A stretch of 64,000 nucleotides of DNA from Mycobacterium malmoense (lineage in GTDB: Bacteria; Actinomycetota; Actinomycetes; Mycobacteriales; Mycobacteriaceae), in contig NZ_CP080999.1 in assembly GCF_019645855.1 (NCBI RefSeq), positions 1,364,001-1,428,000 on the forward strand, read 5' to 3'. Each line of letters begins with the position of its first letter. The stretch's first letter is position 1. The position numbers and the translations under genes are program-made. Shown here one piece after another: positions 11,678 to 20,297 of this stretch. The notes under the pieces were generated by a model. That model saw only the letters and a program-made list of their open reading frames with translations, searched no databases and was not told where the DNA came from.

Positions 11678-11752
11678 CGCCCGGTCCGGGTTTTCGGCTT
11701 GCGGAAGCGGCGCGCTCGGCGCCGATCACCGAGCCGACGAACGACCCGAAAG

Positions 11753-11772
11753 CCCGGGACTTCCGTCCCTAT
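11753..11772. promoter_or_regulatory. DosR box upstream of hspX
   Basis: CCCGGGACTTCCGTCCCTAT has an intact GGGACT and GTCCC pair with the right spacing (core 11756-11769). It ends 67 bp upstream of the hspX start and is the best-matching box in the window. Confidence 0.85.
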
Positions 11773-11839
11773 CGTCTCTTGCGGCCGGCTGGTCGGATGG
11801 AATTGGTTAAAGGTCAATATGAAAATTGAGGAGACACCC

Positions 11840-12277
11840 ATGAGCACTCTTCCCGTTCGGCGCCGGCCGCGGTCGCTCTTCCCCGAATTCTCGGAACTGT
11901 TCGCCGGTTTCCCGGCCCTGGGCGGTATCCGCCCCGTTTTCGACACCCAGGTGATGCGGCTCGAGGACGAACTCAAGGACGGCCGCTACGTGGTGCGCGC
12001 GGAAATGCCCGGCGTCGACCCCGCGAAAGACATCGACGTCACGGTGCGCGACGGACAACTCACCATCAAGGCCGAGCGTAGCGAGAAGAAAGATTTCGAC
12101 GGCCGCTCGGAATTCTCGTACGGCTCGTTCGAGCGTACTGTGGCGCTGCCGCCCGGCGCCGACGAAGACAAGATCGAAGCCACCTACGACAAAGGCATCC
12201 TCACTGTCTCCGTGGCGGTTTCGCAGCCGAAGCCGGCCGAGCGGCACGTTCGGGTGCAGCCGGCCAATGGCCAGTGA
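11840..12277 (+). CDS. hspX: Alpha-crystallin-like chaperone HspX (Acr)
   Basis: This 145-residue Hsp20-family protein matches M. tuberculosis HspX/Acr (144 aa) from end to end: MSTLPVRRRPRSLFPEFSE, MRLEDELKDGRY, VRDGQLTIKAER, SYGSFERTVALP and the C-terminal strand GILTVSVAV. It is an ATP-independent holdase that accumulates in hypoxia. ATG 11840 follows a GAGGAG (11828-11833) by 6 nt. A strong DosR box lies upstream. The next gene (12290) begins 12 bp after its stop, so hspX, the Rv2030c-type gene and pfkB look like one operon. Confidence 0.97.
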   Translation: MSTLPVRRRPRSLFPEFSELFAGFPALGGIRPVFDTQVMRLEDELKDGRYVVRAEMPGVDPAKDIDVTVRDGQLTIKAERSEKKDFDGRSEFSYGSFERTVALPPGADEDKIEATYDKGILTVSVAVSQPKPAERHVRVQPANGQ

Positions 12278-12289
12278 CCGCGGTGCGCA

Positions 12290-14332
12290 ATGACCAGAGC
12301 AGCTAACGTCACCCGGCACTCGCCGCGGCGCGTGTTTCGCGACCGCGGCGAGGCCGGCCGGGTGCTGGCGAACCTTCTCAGCGCCTATCGCGACCGGCGG
12401 GACGTGATCGTCCTGGGCTTGGCGAGGGGTGGAGTGCCCGTCGCGTGGGAGGTGGCGGCCGCGCTGGGCGTGCCGCTGGACGCCTTCATCGTGCGCAAAC
12501 TCGGCGCCCCCGGCCATGAAGAGTTCGCGGTGGGCGCGCTGGCGAGCGGTGGCCGCGTCGTGGTCAACGACGACGTCGTGCGGGGTTTGCGGATCACGCC
12601 GCAGGAACTGCGCGCCATCGCCGAGCGGGAAGGCCGCGAACTCGTCCGGCGCGAGGCCGCCTACCGCGACGGGCGTCCACCCATCGACGTGACCGGCAAG
12701 ACGGTCATCCTCGTCGACGACGGTTTGGCCACCGGCGCAAGCATGTTCGCGGCCGTGCAGGCATTGCGCGAGGCCGAGCCCGCGCACATCGTGATCGCGG
12801 TGCCGGCGGCCCCGGAATCCACCTGCCGGGAATTCGCCGGTCTCGTCGACGATGTCGTGTGCGCGTCGATGCCCACCCCGTTTCTGGCGGTCGGGGAGTC
12901 GTTCTGGGATTTCCGCCAGGTCAGCGACGAAGAGGTTCGCCAGCTGCTCGCCACCCCGACGACGGAGCCGTCGACCGTAAGACCCCCGGCGCGGACACCC
13001 GCCGAGGTGATCGGCGGCGTGGCCATCGACGCGCCGCAGGGCGTCCCGCCACGGGAGACGTTGGAAGAGTTGATAGGTGACGCGCGGATCGTCCTGATCG
13101 GCGAAAGCTCCCACGGGACGCACGAGTTCTACGAGGCCCGGGCCGCCATCACGAAATGGCTGATCGAGGAGAAGGGTTTCTGTGCCGTCGCCGCGGAGGC
13201 GGACTGGCCCGACGCCTACCGAGTGAATCGCTACGTTCGCGGCCTCGGCGAAGACACGAACGCCGACGAAGCGTTGAGCGGATTCGAGCGCTTCCCGGCC
13301 TGGATGTGGCGCAACACGGTCGTGCGCGACTTTGTCGACTGGCTCCGCGCCCGTAACCGACTGCACGAGTCGAACGGCCAGCGCCAGGCCGGCTTCTACG
13401 GCCTAGACCTCTACAGCCTGCACCGGTCGATGGACGAGGTGATCACTTACCTCGACAAGGTCGACTCCAAGGCGGCCGCGCGGGCGCGGGAGCGTTATGC
13501 CTGCTTCGACCACGCGTCGGCCGACGACGGTCAGGCGTACGGTTTTTCGGCGGCGTTCGGCGCCGGTCCGTCGTGTGAAAAGCAGGCGATCGAGCAGCTG
13601 GTCGAGATCCAGCGCAGCGCGTTGGACTATGCGCGCAGGGACGGGCTGCTCGCCGAGGACGAACTGTTCTACGCCCAGCAAAACGCGCAAACGGTGCGCA
13701 ACGCGGAGGTGTACTACCGCGCGATGTTCAGCGGGCGGGTCACCTCGTGGAACCTGCGTGACAAGCACATGGCGCAAACCCTCGATGCGCTGCTGAAACA
13801 CCTGGATCGCCACCACGACGCGCCAACCGCCCGAATCGTGGTGTGGGCGCACAACTCTCACGTCGGGGACGCGCGGGCGACCGAGGTATGGGCCGACGGA
13901 CAACTCACGCTCGGCCAACTGGTCCGTCAGCGATACGGCGACCAGGCGCGTCTCATCGGGTTCAGCACATACGCCGGCACGGTGACCGCCGCCAGCGAGT
14001 GGGGTGGCCTGGCCGAACGAAAGGTCGTTCGCCCGGCCCTCCAGGGCAGCATCGAAGAGTTGCTGCACGAGGCCGGCCGGAGCGCCTTCCTGGTGTCGGC
14101 GCTCCTCAGCCCCGCGGCCGCGGATCCGCTCGCCACCGTTCGGTTGGGGCGCGCCATCGGCGTGATCTACCGGCCCGAGACGGAACGGCAAAGCCACTAC
14201 TTCCACGTCCGGCCGGCCGACCAATTCGACGCGATGATCCACATCGACAAGACCCGCGCGCTCGAACCCCTCGAGCCCACGAGCCTGTGGATCGCCGGCG
14301 AGACGCCGGAAACGTACCCCAGCGGGCTGTAA
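12290..14332 (+). CDS. Phosphoribosyltransferase / erythromycin-esterase-like fusion (Rv2030c type)
   Basis: This 680-residue protein is orthologous to Rv2030c (681 aa). The N-terminal half (about 15-215) is a type I phosphoribosyltransferase with the PRPP loop VILVDDGLATGAS (about 139-151). The C-terminal part (about 240-675) is an erythromycin-esterase-like domain with GESSHGTHEFYEAR and the HNSHVGDARA segment carrying conserved His residues. Its reaction is not established; in M. tuberculosis it belongs to the DosR regulon. It starts 12 bp after hspX, which indicates co-transcription and shared DosR control. Confidence 0.95.
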   Translation: MTRAANVTRHSPRRVFRDRGEAGRVLANLLSAYRDRRDVIVLGLARGGVPVAWEVAAALGVPLDAFIVRKLGAPGHEEFAVGALASGGRVVVNDDVVRGLRITPQELRAIAEREGRELVRREAAYRDGRPPIDVTGKTVILVDDGLATGASMFAAVQALREAEPAHIVIAVPAAPESTCREFAGLVDDVVCASMPTPFLAVGESFWDFRQVSDEEVRQLLATPTTEPSTVRPPARTPAEVIGGVAIDAPQGVPPRETLEELIGDARIVLIGESSHGTHEFYEARAAITKWLIEEKGFCAVAAEADWPDAYRVNRYVRGLGEDTNADEALSGFERFPAWMWRNTVVRDFVDWLRARNRLHESNGQRQAGFYGLDLYSLHRSMDEVITYLDKVDSKAAARARERYACFDHASADDGQAYGFSAAFGAGPSCEKQAIEQLVEIQRSALDYARRDGLLAEDELFYAQQNAQTVRNAEVYYRAMFSGRVTSWNLRDKHMAQTLDALLKHLDRHHDAPTARIVVWAHNSHVGDARATEVWADGQLTLGQLVRQRYGDQARLIGFSTYAGTVTAASEWGGLAERKVVRPALQGSIEELLHEAGRSAFLVSALLSPAAADPLATVRLGRAIGVIYRPETERQSHYFHVRPADQFDAMIHIDKTRALEPLEPTSLWIAGETPETYPSGL

Positions 14333-14360
14333 CCGTCGACCACGAGCGGAGCCAGCGAAC

Positions 14361-15338
14361 ATGCAGACGCCAGCGGAGCCGCCCGCGAGCCACGCGCAAA
14401 TCGTCACGTTGACCATGAATCCGGCGCTCGACATCACGACGAGCGTCGACCTGGTGCGGCACACCGAAAAAATGCGCTGCGAGGCCCCTCGCTACGACCC
14501 GGGCGGCGGCGGCATCAACGTGGCCCGCATCGCGCACGTGCTCGGTGCGTCGGTCTCGGCGGTTTTTCCGGCGGGCGGCGCGACCGGTGGTCTCATCGTC
14601 AGGCTCCTCGACGAGGCGGGTGTGCCGTTTCGGGGGGTCGCGATCGCCGCGTCGACGCGAGAGAGCTTCACCGTCAACGAAAGCAGCAGCGGCCAGCAGT
14701 ACCGGTTCGTCCTGCCGGGGCCGCGGCTGACGCTGCGCGAACAGGCGCACTGCCTCGAGCAACTGCGGATGGCCGCGGAGTCGGCCGAATTCGTGGTGGC
14801 CAGCGGCAGCCTGCCGCCCGGCGTGCCTGCCGATTTCTACCAGCGGGTTGCCGGCATCTGCCAACAGCTCGGCGCCCGCCTCGTCCTGGACACCTCCGGC
14901 GGCGGCCTGCAGCACGTCTCCTCCGGGGTGTTTCTGCTCAAGGCAAGCGCGCGAGAACTGCGGGAAGGTGTCGGGCGGCCCCTGGCCACCGAAGCCGACC
15001 AATTCGCCGCGGCACACGAACTCGTCGACAGCGGACGCGCGCAAGCGGTGTTGGTGTCGTTGGGATCCGATGGTGCGCTGCTCGCGACACCGCATGCAAG
15101 CCAGCGCTTTTCGGCGATTCCGATGCCCGGCGGGAGCGGCGTGGGGGCGGGCGACGCGATGGTCGCCGCGATCACGGTGGGGCTCAGCCGCGGATGGCCG
15201 CTGTCCAAATCCGTGCGGTTGGGCATAGCCGCCGGCGCGGCGATGCTGACGACCCCGGGAACGGCCGTCTGCGATCGGGCGGACGTGGAGAAGTTGTTCG
15301 CCCGGTCGGCGGAACCCCGCGACGTCCCGCACGTCTGA
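14361..15338 (+). CDS. pfkB: 6-phosphofructokinase-like ribokinase-family sugar kinase PfkB
   Basis: This 325-residue PfkB-type kinase matches Rv2029c (339 aa) with a shorter C-terminus. N-terminal TLTMNPALDITTSVD and the glycine-rich GGGGINVARI form the sugar site. The C-terminal GVGAGDAMVA holds the anion hole with catalytic Asp D265. It should phosphorylate fructose-6-phosphate (or tagatose-6-phosphate) with ATP in the cytoplasm. The order hspX, Rv2030c-type, pfkB, USP is the same as Rv2031c to Rv2028c. The gap to the previous gene is 28 bp. Confidence 0.95.
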   Translation: MQTPAEPPASHAQIVTLTMNPALDITTSVDLVRHTEKMRCEAPRYDPGGGGINVARIAHVLGASVSAVFPAGGATGGLIVRLLDEAGVPFRGVAIAASTRESFTVNESSSGQQYRFVLPGPRLTLREQAHCLEQLRMAAESAEFVVASGSLPPGVPADFYQRVAGICQQLGARLVLDTSGGGLQHVSSGVFLLKASARELREGVGRPLATEADQFAAAHELVDSGRAQAVLVSLGSDGALLATPHASQRFSAIPMPGGSGVGAGDAMVAAITVGLSRGWPLSKSVRLGIAAGAAMLTTPGTAVCDRADVEKLFARSAEPRDVPHV

Positions 15339-15360
15339 GCCTCCCGGAAACTCGGACCGG

Positions 15361-15380
15361 CCAGGGACGAACGGCTTACC
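15361..15380. promoter_or_regulatory. DosR-like box 1 upstream of the USP/devR group
   Basis: CCAGGGACGAACGGCTTACC carries an intact left half (GGGAC) and a partial right half. It lies 80-100 bp upstream of the universal stress gene at 15460. Confidence 0.5.
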
Positions 15381-15382
15381 AG

Positions 15383-15402
15383 ATAAGGCCTAACGACCCC
15401 TC
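15383..15402. promoter_or_regulatory. DosR-like box 2 upstream of the USP/devR group
   Basis: The core AGGCCTAACGACCC (15386-15399) gives, on the minus strand, GGGTCGTTAGGCCT, matching 10 of 14 central positions. It forms a tandem pair with box 1. Because devR lies downstream in the same run of genes, the pair suggests positive autoregulation of devR. Confidence 0.6.
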
Positions 15403-15459
15403 CGTAACGAGCGCCGGCGCAATAGCCTGATCTTGAGCGGATAAAGATCAGGAGCCGAC

Positions 15460-16251
15460 ATGAACCAGCTGGACGCGAAGTCGGTGGTCGTGGGCGTCAA
15501 CGGCTCGCAGGCGGCGGTGAACGCCGCCAAGTGGGCGATCGACGAGGCGCTGAGCCGGCGGATGCCCCTTCGCCTCGTCTATGTCATTCCCGTCGTCCCC
15601 GGCCGGGAGCCGCGGATCGGGTCGGCGCCCACCTCCGAGTGGGAGCTCGAGCGCGCCGAAATGGCGCTGTCCCAAGCGAGCTGCGCCGTCCAGAGCGCCG
15701 CCCACGGAAAGGGCAGGCCGGTCGAGGTCGAAACGGCTGTTCTCTCAGGAGATCCCGCGCAGGTGTTGGTCAACGAATCACAGGATGCGGCCCTGGTGTG
15801 CGTGGGCACCGCCAGGCGGGGACGGGCGTCCGACGGGTTGTTGGGCCCCACCGCGGCCGCGTTGGTGGCGCGGGCGCAGTGTCCGGTGGCGGTCATCCGC
15901 ACCAATCCCGACGGAACGCCGACGAAGCTCGGCGTGATCGCCGTCGTGCTCAACGACGAGCCCGACAACGACGAAGTCGTGCACCAGGCCATGGAGGAGG
16001 GACGGCGCCGCCACGCCACCGTGCGGCAGATCGATCGGCGAGTAAACAGCTGGGTCCGGCGTTACCCGGACGTGCCCGTCCAGACGGTCGCCGCCGGCAC
16101 CGGGGTAACGTCCGGCGAGAGGCAAAGCGGCGCAATCGAATTGGCAGTCGTGGGTAGCACCGATGCCGACGAGATCGCCGGGCTGGCCGTCCCGAACTGT
16201 CATCCGATTGTGGGCTACCCCGACTGCTCCGTGCTCGTGGTCCGCCATTGA
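15460..16251 (+). CDS. Universal stress protein, tandem USP domains (Rv2028c type)
   Basis: This 263-residue protein has two USP (PF00582) domains. The first has VVVGVNGSQAAVNAAKWA, with Asn where the ATP-binding Asp of GIDGS normally stands, and CVGTARRGR followed by CPVAVIR. The second domain (about 150-263) is degenerate, without a clear G-x2-G-x9-G loop. USPs of this group bind ATP and promote non-replicating persistence. It lies after pfkB, as Rv2028c does next to Rv2029c, and 16 bp before the next USP. Confidence 0.93.
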   Translation: MNQLDAKSVVVGVNGSQAAVNAAKWAIDEALSRRMPLRLVYVIPVVPGREPRIGSAPTSEWELERAEMALSQASCAVQSAAHGKGRPVEVETAVLSGDPAQVLVNESQDAALVCVGTARRGRASDGLLGPTAAALVARAQCPVAVIRTNPDGTPTKLGVIAVVLNDEPDNDEVVHQAMEEGRRRHATVRQIDRRVNSWVRRYPDVPVQTVAAGTGVTSGERQSGAIELAVVGSTDADEIAGLAVPNCHPIVGYPDCSVLVVRH

Positions 16252-16267
16252 AGTCGGGCCGGCATCG

Positions 16268-17107
16268 ATGAAAGAGCTAGTCACCCCGCAGCCGATCGTG
16301 GTCGGCATCGACGGCTCGAAGGCGGCGCTACGCGCGGCGCTGTGGGCCGTTGACGAGGCGGTAAGCCGTGACGCGCCGCTGCGGCTGCTGTGCGCGATCG
16401 AGCGGGACGATGGCCCGGAAACCGGGCCGCAGGACGAGGCCCGCGAGCTGACCGCCGCGGAAATGGCGATCCGCCACGCACTCACGGCGATCGAAGCCGT
16501 GGGCAAGCCGGTGAAAACGGAGACCGAAATCACGCACGGGCCCGCGATCGGGTCGTTGGTCAGCGCGTCGGCATCGGCGGCCATGGTGTGCGTGGGCGCC
16601 GTCGGATTGCGTCACTTCCGACCGGGCCGGGTGGGTTCCACCGCCGCGGCGCTGGCCATCTCGGCGCGGTGCCCCGTGGCGATCATTCGCGCCCGTGACG
16701 ACCGCCCGCACCGGCCCGCCGACGGGATCGTCGTCGAGCTGGATGAGTCTCCCGACAACGGCGTCGTGCTGGGCGCCGCCGTCGAGGAGGCCCGGCTGCG
16801 CAACGCCGCGCTGCAGGCGATCATCTGCCGGCGAACCGCCGATACCGAAGGCAACCGCCGGGCGCTGGCCGACCTCGATCGCCGGCTGGCCAGCTGGAAG
16901 CGACGCCATCCGGACCTGCGGGTGGAGTCGGTGGCGTTGCCCGGCAGCCTGCTGGAGTACCTGGCTTACCAACGTCGGTCGGTGCGGTTGGTGATTGTCA
17001 GCGGTCACAACCGTCAGCACTTGGACGAACTGGTCGGGCCGGCCGGCAGTGCGATACTGCAGGACGCGGACTGTTCGCTGATCGTGGTGAATCAGCGGCA
17101 TTTGTGA
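16268..17107 (+). CDS. Universal stress protein upstream of devR (Rv3134c type)
   Basis: This 279-residue tandem USP protein has IVVGIDGSKAALRAALWAVDEA and CVGAVGLRHF with CPVAIIR in domain 1, and a degenerate domain 2. Its place directly before devR, with the same order as Rv3134c-devR-devS, identifies it as the Rv3134c counterpart. ATG 16268 is chosen because it begins 16 bp after the previous stop; the frame is open upstream within the preceding gene. It is probably co-transcribed with devR from the DosR boxes at 15.36-15.40 kb. Confidence 0.92.
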   Translation: MKELVTPQPIVVGIDGSKAALRAALWAVDEAVSRDAPLRLLCAIERDDGPETGPQDEARELTAAEMAIRHALTAIEAVGKPVKTETEITHGPAIGSLVSASASAAMVCVGAVGLRHFRPGRVGSTAAALAISARCPVAIIRARDDRPHRPADGIVVELDESPDNGVVLGAAVEEARLRNAALQAIICRRTADTEGNRRALADLDRRLASWKRRHPDLRVESVALPGSLLEYLAYQRRSVRLVIVSGHNRQHLDELVGPAGSAILQDADCSLIVVNQRHL

Positions 17108-17188
17108 GGTAGGGCAGCTATGCGAATATGGGATATCGAGGCGGCCGTTCCCAGACTGTCCCGCACGCCCGGCAGAAAGGCCCCGTAC

Positions 17189-17863
17189 ATGGTCAAGGTG
17201 TTCCTCGTCGACGACCATGAAGTCGTTCGACGCGGTCTTGCCGATCTGCTCGCATCGGACCCCGAGCTCGAAATCGTCGGCGAGGCCGGTTCCGTATCGG
17301 AAGCCAAGGCGAGGATACCGGCGTTGCGGCCCGACGTCGCCGTGCTTGACGTGCGCCTTCCCGACGGGAACGGAATCGAGTTGTGCCGCGACCTGGTGTC
17401 CGATCATCCGGACCTGCGATGCCTGATGTTGACGTCGTTCACCTCCGACGAGGCGATGCTCGAGGCGATCCTGGCCGGCGCCAGCGGCTACGTGGTCAAA
17501 GACATCAAGGGCATGGAGCTCGCCCACGCGATCAAGGAGGTCGGCGCCGGGAAATCCCTGCTGGACAACCGCGCGGCCGCCGCGCTGATGGCCAAGCTCC
17601 GGGGCGCGGCCGAGCGTGAGGACCCCTTGTCGGGATTGACCGAGCAGGAGCGCACGCTGCTCGGGCTGCTCAGCGAAGGACTGACCAACAGGCAGATCGC
17701 CGCCCGGATGTTTCTCGCCGAGAAGACGGTGAAGAACTATGTGTCGCGGTTGCTGGCCAAGCTGGGCATGGAGCGGCGGACGCAGGCGGCGGTGTTCGCC
17801 TCCAAATTGGATCAACGGTCCAGCCAGCGAACGATGCCGACCGAGGTACCACCGGACCGCTAA
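17189..17863 (+). CDS. devR: Dormancy response regulator DevR/DosR
   Basis: This 224-residue NarL-family response regulator is nearly identical in layout to M. tuberculosis DosR (217 aa). The receiver domain (1-120) has the DD pair at 8-9, the phospho-acceptor Asp D54 in AVLDVRLPDG, Thr/Ser in LTSFTSDEA and Lys in VVKDIKG. The LuxR-type helix-turn-helix (about 145-210) has LSEGLTNRQIAARMFLAEKT. ATG 17189 is preferred over ATG 17120 because it matches the DosR N-terminus (MVKVFLVDDHE) and has AGAAAGG upstream. It binds the boxes listed in this window. The C-terminal tail differs from the M. tuberculosis one. Confidence 0.98.
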   Translation: MVKVFLVDDHEVVRRGLADLLASDPELEIVGEAGSVSEAKARIPALRPDVAVLDVRLPDGNGIELCRDLVSDHPDLRCLMLTSFTSDEAMLEAILAGASGYVVKDIKGMELAHAIKEVGAGKSLLDNRAAAALMAKLRGAAEREDPLSGLTEQERTLLGLLSEGLTNRQIAARMFLAEKTVKNYVSRLLAKLGMERRTQAAVFASKLDQRSSQRTMPTEVPPDR

Positions 17864-18023
17864 CCGGCGGCGCCGCAGTTTGCTGGTCGGCGCCGACCGT
17901 TGGCCTTGGGTACCCGACGAAAACGGATTAAGCTGGCGAAGGCACCTCGGGTTGCTCGCGTCGTACCTGTCGTTCCGGCGCGAGCCGCTGTACAGCTGAA
18001 GGCCTCGTGGAGGTATCGGGTCG
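17864..18023. other. 160-bp gap between devR and devS
   Basis: In M. tuberculosis devR and devS abut, whereas here 160 bp separate them. I see no open frame with support and no DosR box. GGAGGT (18008-18013) serves devS. The gap may carry a separate devS promoter, but none can be named. Confidence 0.5.
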
Positions 18024-19733
18024 ATGGCCGGCGACGAACGTAGCTCGGCCTTTGCCGGACTCGGCCAGCGTGGCCTGGTTAGCAGGATGCATGAGCAGCT
18101 CGACGAGTTGCTGGCGGCACGCGACCAAATGGAGCAATTGCTGCGGGTGATCGTCGAGCTGGGCTCGGACCTCGACCTCGACGCGACACTGCACCGGATT
18201 ATCGGCGCCGCCAGGGAATTGACCTCCGCCCCGTACGGCGCCCTGGCCGTTCGTGATCCCGAGGGCGACCTGCTCCGGTTTGTTCACGAGGGAATCGACG
18301 TGGCGACGGCTCGGGTCATCGGGCATCTACCGGTTGGCAAGGGGCTGCTGAGCCTGTCGCTCCTGGACACGCCGGCCCTGCGCATGGACGATCTGACCAC
18401 CCACCCGTCCGCCGTCGGATTCCCCGAACACCACCCCGCCATGCGGGCCTTTCTCGCGGTGCCGATCACCATCCGCGGGATCGTGTTCGGCAACCTCTAT
18501 CTCACCCACGACGAGCCGGGGCGGGCGTTCTCCGAATCCGACGAGGTTGCCGCCCGCGCGCTGGCGTTTGCGGCGGCGGTCGCCATCGACAACGCGCAAC
18601 TGTTCGAGCGCGAGCGGACGTCGGTGAAGTGGATGGAGGCCAGCCGCGAGATCACGACGGCCCTGCTGTCCAGCGCCGAGCCGCACCGGCGCCCACTGGA
18701 GTTGGTCGCCGACCGCTTATGCAACCTGACCGGTGCCGAACAGGCGATCGTGCTCCTTCCGGCCGACCCCGACCTGCCCGACGACGAAATCGACGCGCTG
18801 GTGGTGTCCGCCGCGGTGGGGGCTTATGCCGCCGAGGTGATCGGCCGGCGAGTTCCGGTGGACTCGTCCACCAGCGGTGCCGTCTTCCGTTCCGGCACAC
18901 CGGTGATCACCGAGTCGTTGAGGTACCCCATTCAGGCGTTCACCGACGTCGGGCAGCGCCCCGCCATCGTGATGCCGCTGCGCGCCCACGATCAAGTCGT
19001 GGGTGTCATCGCGATCGCCCGCGGCGCCGACCAGCCGCCGTTCGACAAGAGTTACCTCGACCTGGTGAGCGATTTCGCCTCGCAGGCCGCGATGGCCCTC
19101 GTGCTGGCGTCGGCCCGCGCGGACGCGCGCCGGCTGACCATCCTCGCCGAGCGCGAGCGGATCGCGCACGATTTGCACGACCACGTCATCCAACGGCTAT
19201 TCGCCGCCGGCATGGACCTGCAGGGCACGCTGGCCAGGGCGCGGTCGCCGGAGGTCGCCGACCGGCTCAACCGCACGCTCGACGACCTGCAAACCATCAT
19301 CGAAGAGATCCGCACGACCATTTTCCAACTCAAATCCCCGCTGGGAGAAAATGGCGACTTTCGGCAGCGGATTCAACGAGTGGTCGCCGATCTGACCGAA
19401 AATCGTGACATTGTGACGACGATGCGCATGCACGGACCGATGACCACCGTTGGCGGTGAACTTGCCGAGCAGGCCGAAGCGGTCACCGCGGAAGCCATCA
19501 GCAACGTCCTGCGCCACTCCGGCGCTTCACGGCTGACGATCGAGGTCAGTGTCTCCGATATGTTCGTCCTCGACATCATCGACAACGGCTGCGGCATACC
19601 CGTCGGCAATTCGCGCTCCAGCGGCTTGGCCAACATGAAGTACCGCGCCGAACAACTCGGCGGTGCCTGCGAGATCACCAATCCACCGGAGGGTGGCACC
19701 CGCGTCCACTGGGTCGCTCCGCTGACCGCATGA
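18024..19733 (+). CDS. devS: Heme-based sensor histidine kinase DevS/DosS
   Basis: This 569-residue kinase follows the DosS/DosT plan of two GAF domains (about 48-200 and 215-365), a HisKA_3 dimerisation helix and a HATPase domain. H137 in HHPAMRAFL aligns with the heme-ligating His of DosS GAF-A. The phospho-acceptor is H385 in IAHDLHDHVIQRLF. The ATPase domain has EAISNVLRHSGAS (N-box), DNGCGIP (G1) and SSGLANMKYRAE (G2). It is a cytoplasmic sensor of O2, NO and CO that phosphorylates DevR D54. Its stop overlaps the acetyltransferase start by 4 bp (ATGA). Confidence 0.97.
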   Translation: MAGDERSSAFAGLGQRGLVSRMHEQLDELLAARDQMEQLLRVIVELGSDLDLDATLHRIIGAARELTSAPYGALAVRDPEGDLLRFVHEGIDVATARVIGHLPVGKGLLSLSLLDTPALRMDDLTTHPSAVGFPEHHPAMRAFLAVPITIRGIVFGNLYLTHDEPGRAFSESDEVAARALAFAAAVAIDNAQLFERERTSVKWMEASREITTALLSSAEPHRRPLELVADRLCNLTGAEQAIVLLPADPDLPDDEIDALVVSAAVGAYAAEVIGRRVPVDSSTSGAVFRSGTPVITESLRYPIQAFTDVGQRPAIVMPLRAHDQVVGVIAIARGADQPPFDKSYLDLVSDFASQAAMALVLASARADARRLTILAERERIAHDLHDHVIQRLFAAGMDLQGTLARARSPEVADRLNRTLDDLQTIIEEIRTTIFQLKSPLGENGDFRQRIQRVVADLTENRDIVTTMRMHGPMTTVGGELAEQAEAVTAEAISNVLRHSGASRLTIEVSVSDMFVLDIIDNGCGIPVGNSRSSGLANMKYRAEQLGGACEITNPPEGGTRVHWVAPLTA

Positions 19734-20284
19734 GCGATCGACTCGCGGATTCGGCGGCCACCGCTCGATTGCTCGACGGACGGCTCGTGTCGCTGCGTCG
19801 CCTGCGGCTCGACGACGCCGACGCCGTATTGGCGCTCCATCGACACCTCTCCGATCACGATCGATACTTTCGGTTCTTTACGCTGCAGCCGGTCGCGCTG
19901 CCCGAACTCATCGTCAAGCTGACCGCGCCGGCTCACGGCCTCTACGCCCTCGGCGCATTCGACGCCGACCGGCTCATCGGTGTGGCGCACTACGTGGCCG
20001 TCGGCGACGACCCGAGCGTCGCCGAAGTCGCGATCGTGGTCGCCCACGAAGACCATTCGGTGGGCGTGGGAACGGCCCTGCTCAAACGTCTGGCCCCGAT
20101 CGCCCGGGCCCACGGGATCGGGCGCTTTGTGGCCGACGTCCTGGGCGAGAATCATCTCATGCTCACGGTCTTCTTCGATCTCGGATGGCCTTGTAAGCCA
20201 ACGGATTACGGGGCGATTCGGCACCTGGAGGTCGAGCTGCCCGAGTTCGACGAGGCACCGACGTCCACGGATGAGGGTTCATAG
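19730..20284 (+). CDS. GNAT-family N-acetyltransferase
   Basis: This 184-residue single GNAT domain has core strands VSLRRLRLDDADAVLALHRHLS, then LIGVAHYVAV, VAEVAIVV, and the acyl-CoA loop HSVGVGTALLKRLAPIAR. It resembles the GNAT domain fused to cyclic-nucleotide domains in protein lysine acetyltransferases, but no cNMP domain is present. Its start codon overlaps the devS stop (ATGA), so translation is coupled to the sensor kinase. A role in acetylating a dormancy protein is only an inference from position. It is followed 13 bp later by a universal stress gene. Confidence 0.88.
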   Translation: MSDRLADSAATARLLDGRLVSLRRLRLDDADAVLALHRHLSDHDRYFRFFTLQPVALPELIVKLTAPAHGLYALGAFDADRLIGVAHYVAVGDDPSVAEVAIVVAHEDHSVGVGTALLKRLAPIARAHGIGRFVADVLGENHLMLTVFFDLGWPCKPTDYGAIRHLEVELPEFDEAPTSTDEGS

Positions 20285-20297
20285 CGAGGAGTGCGAA

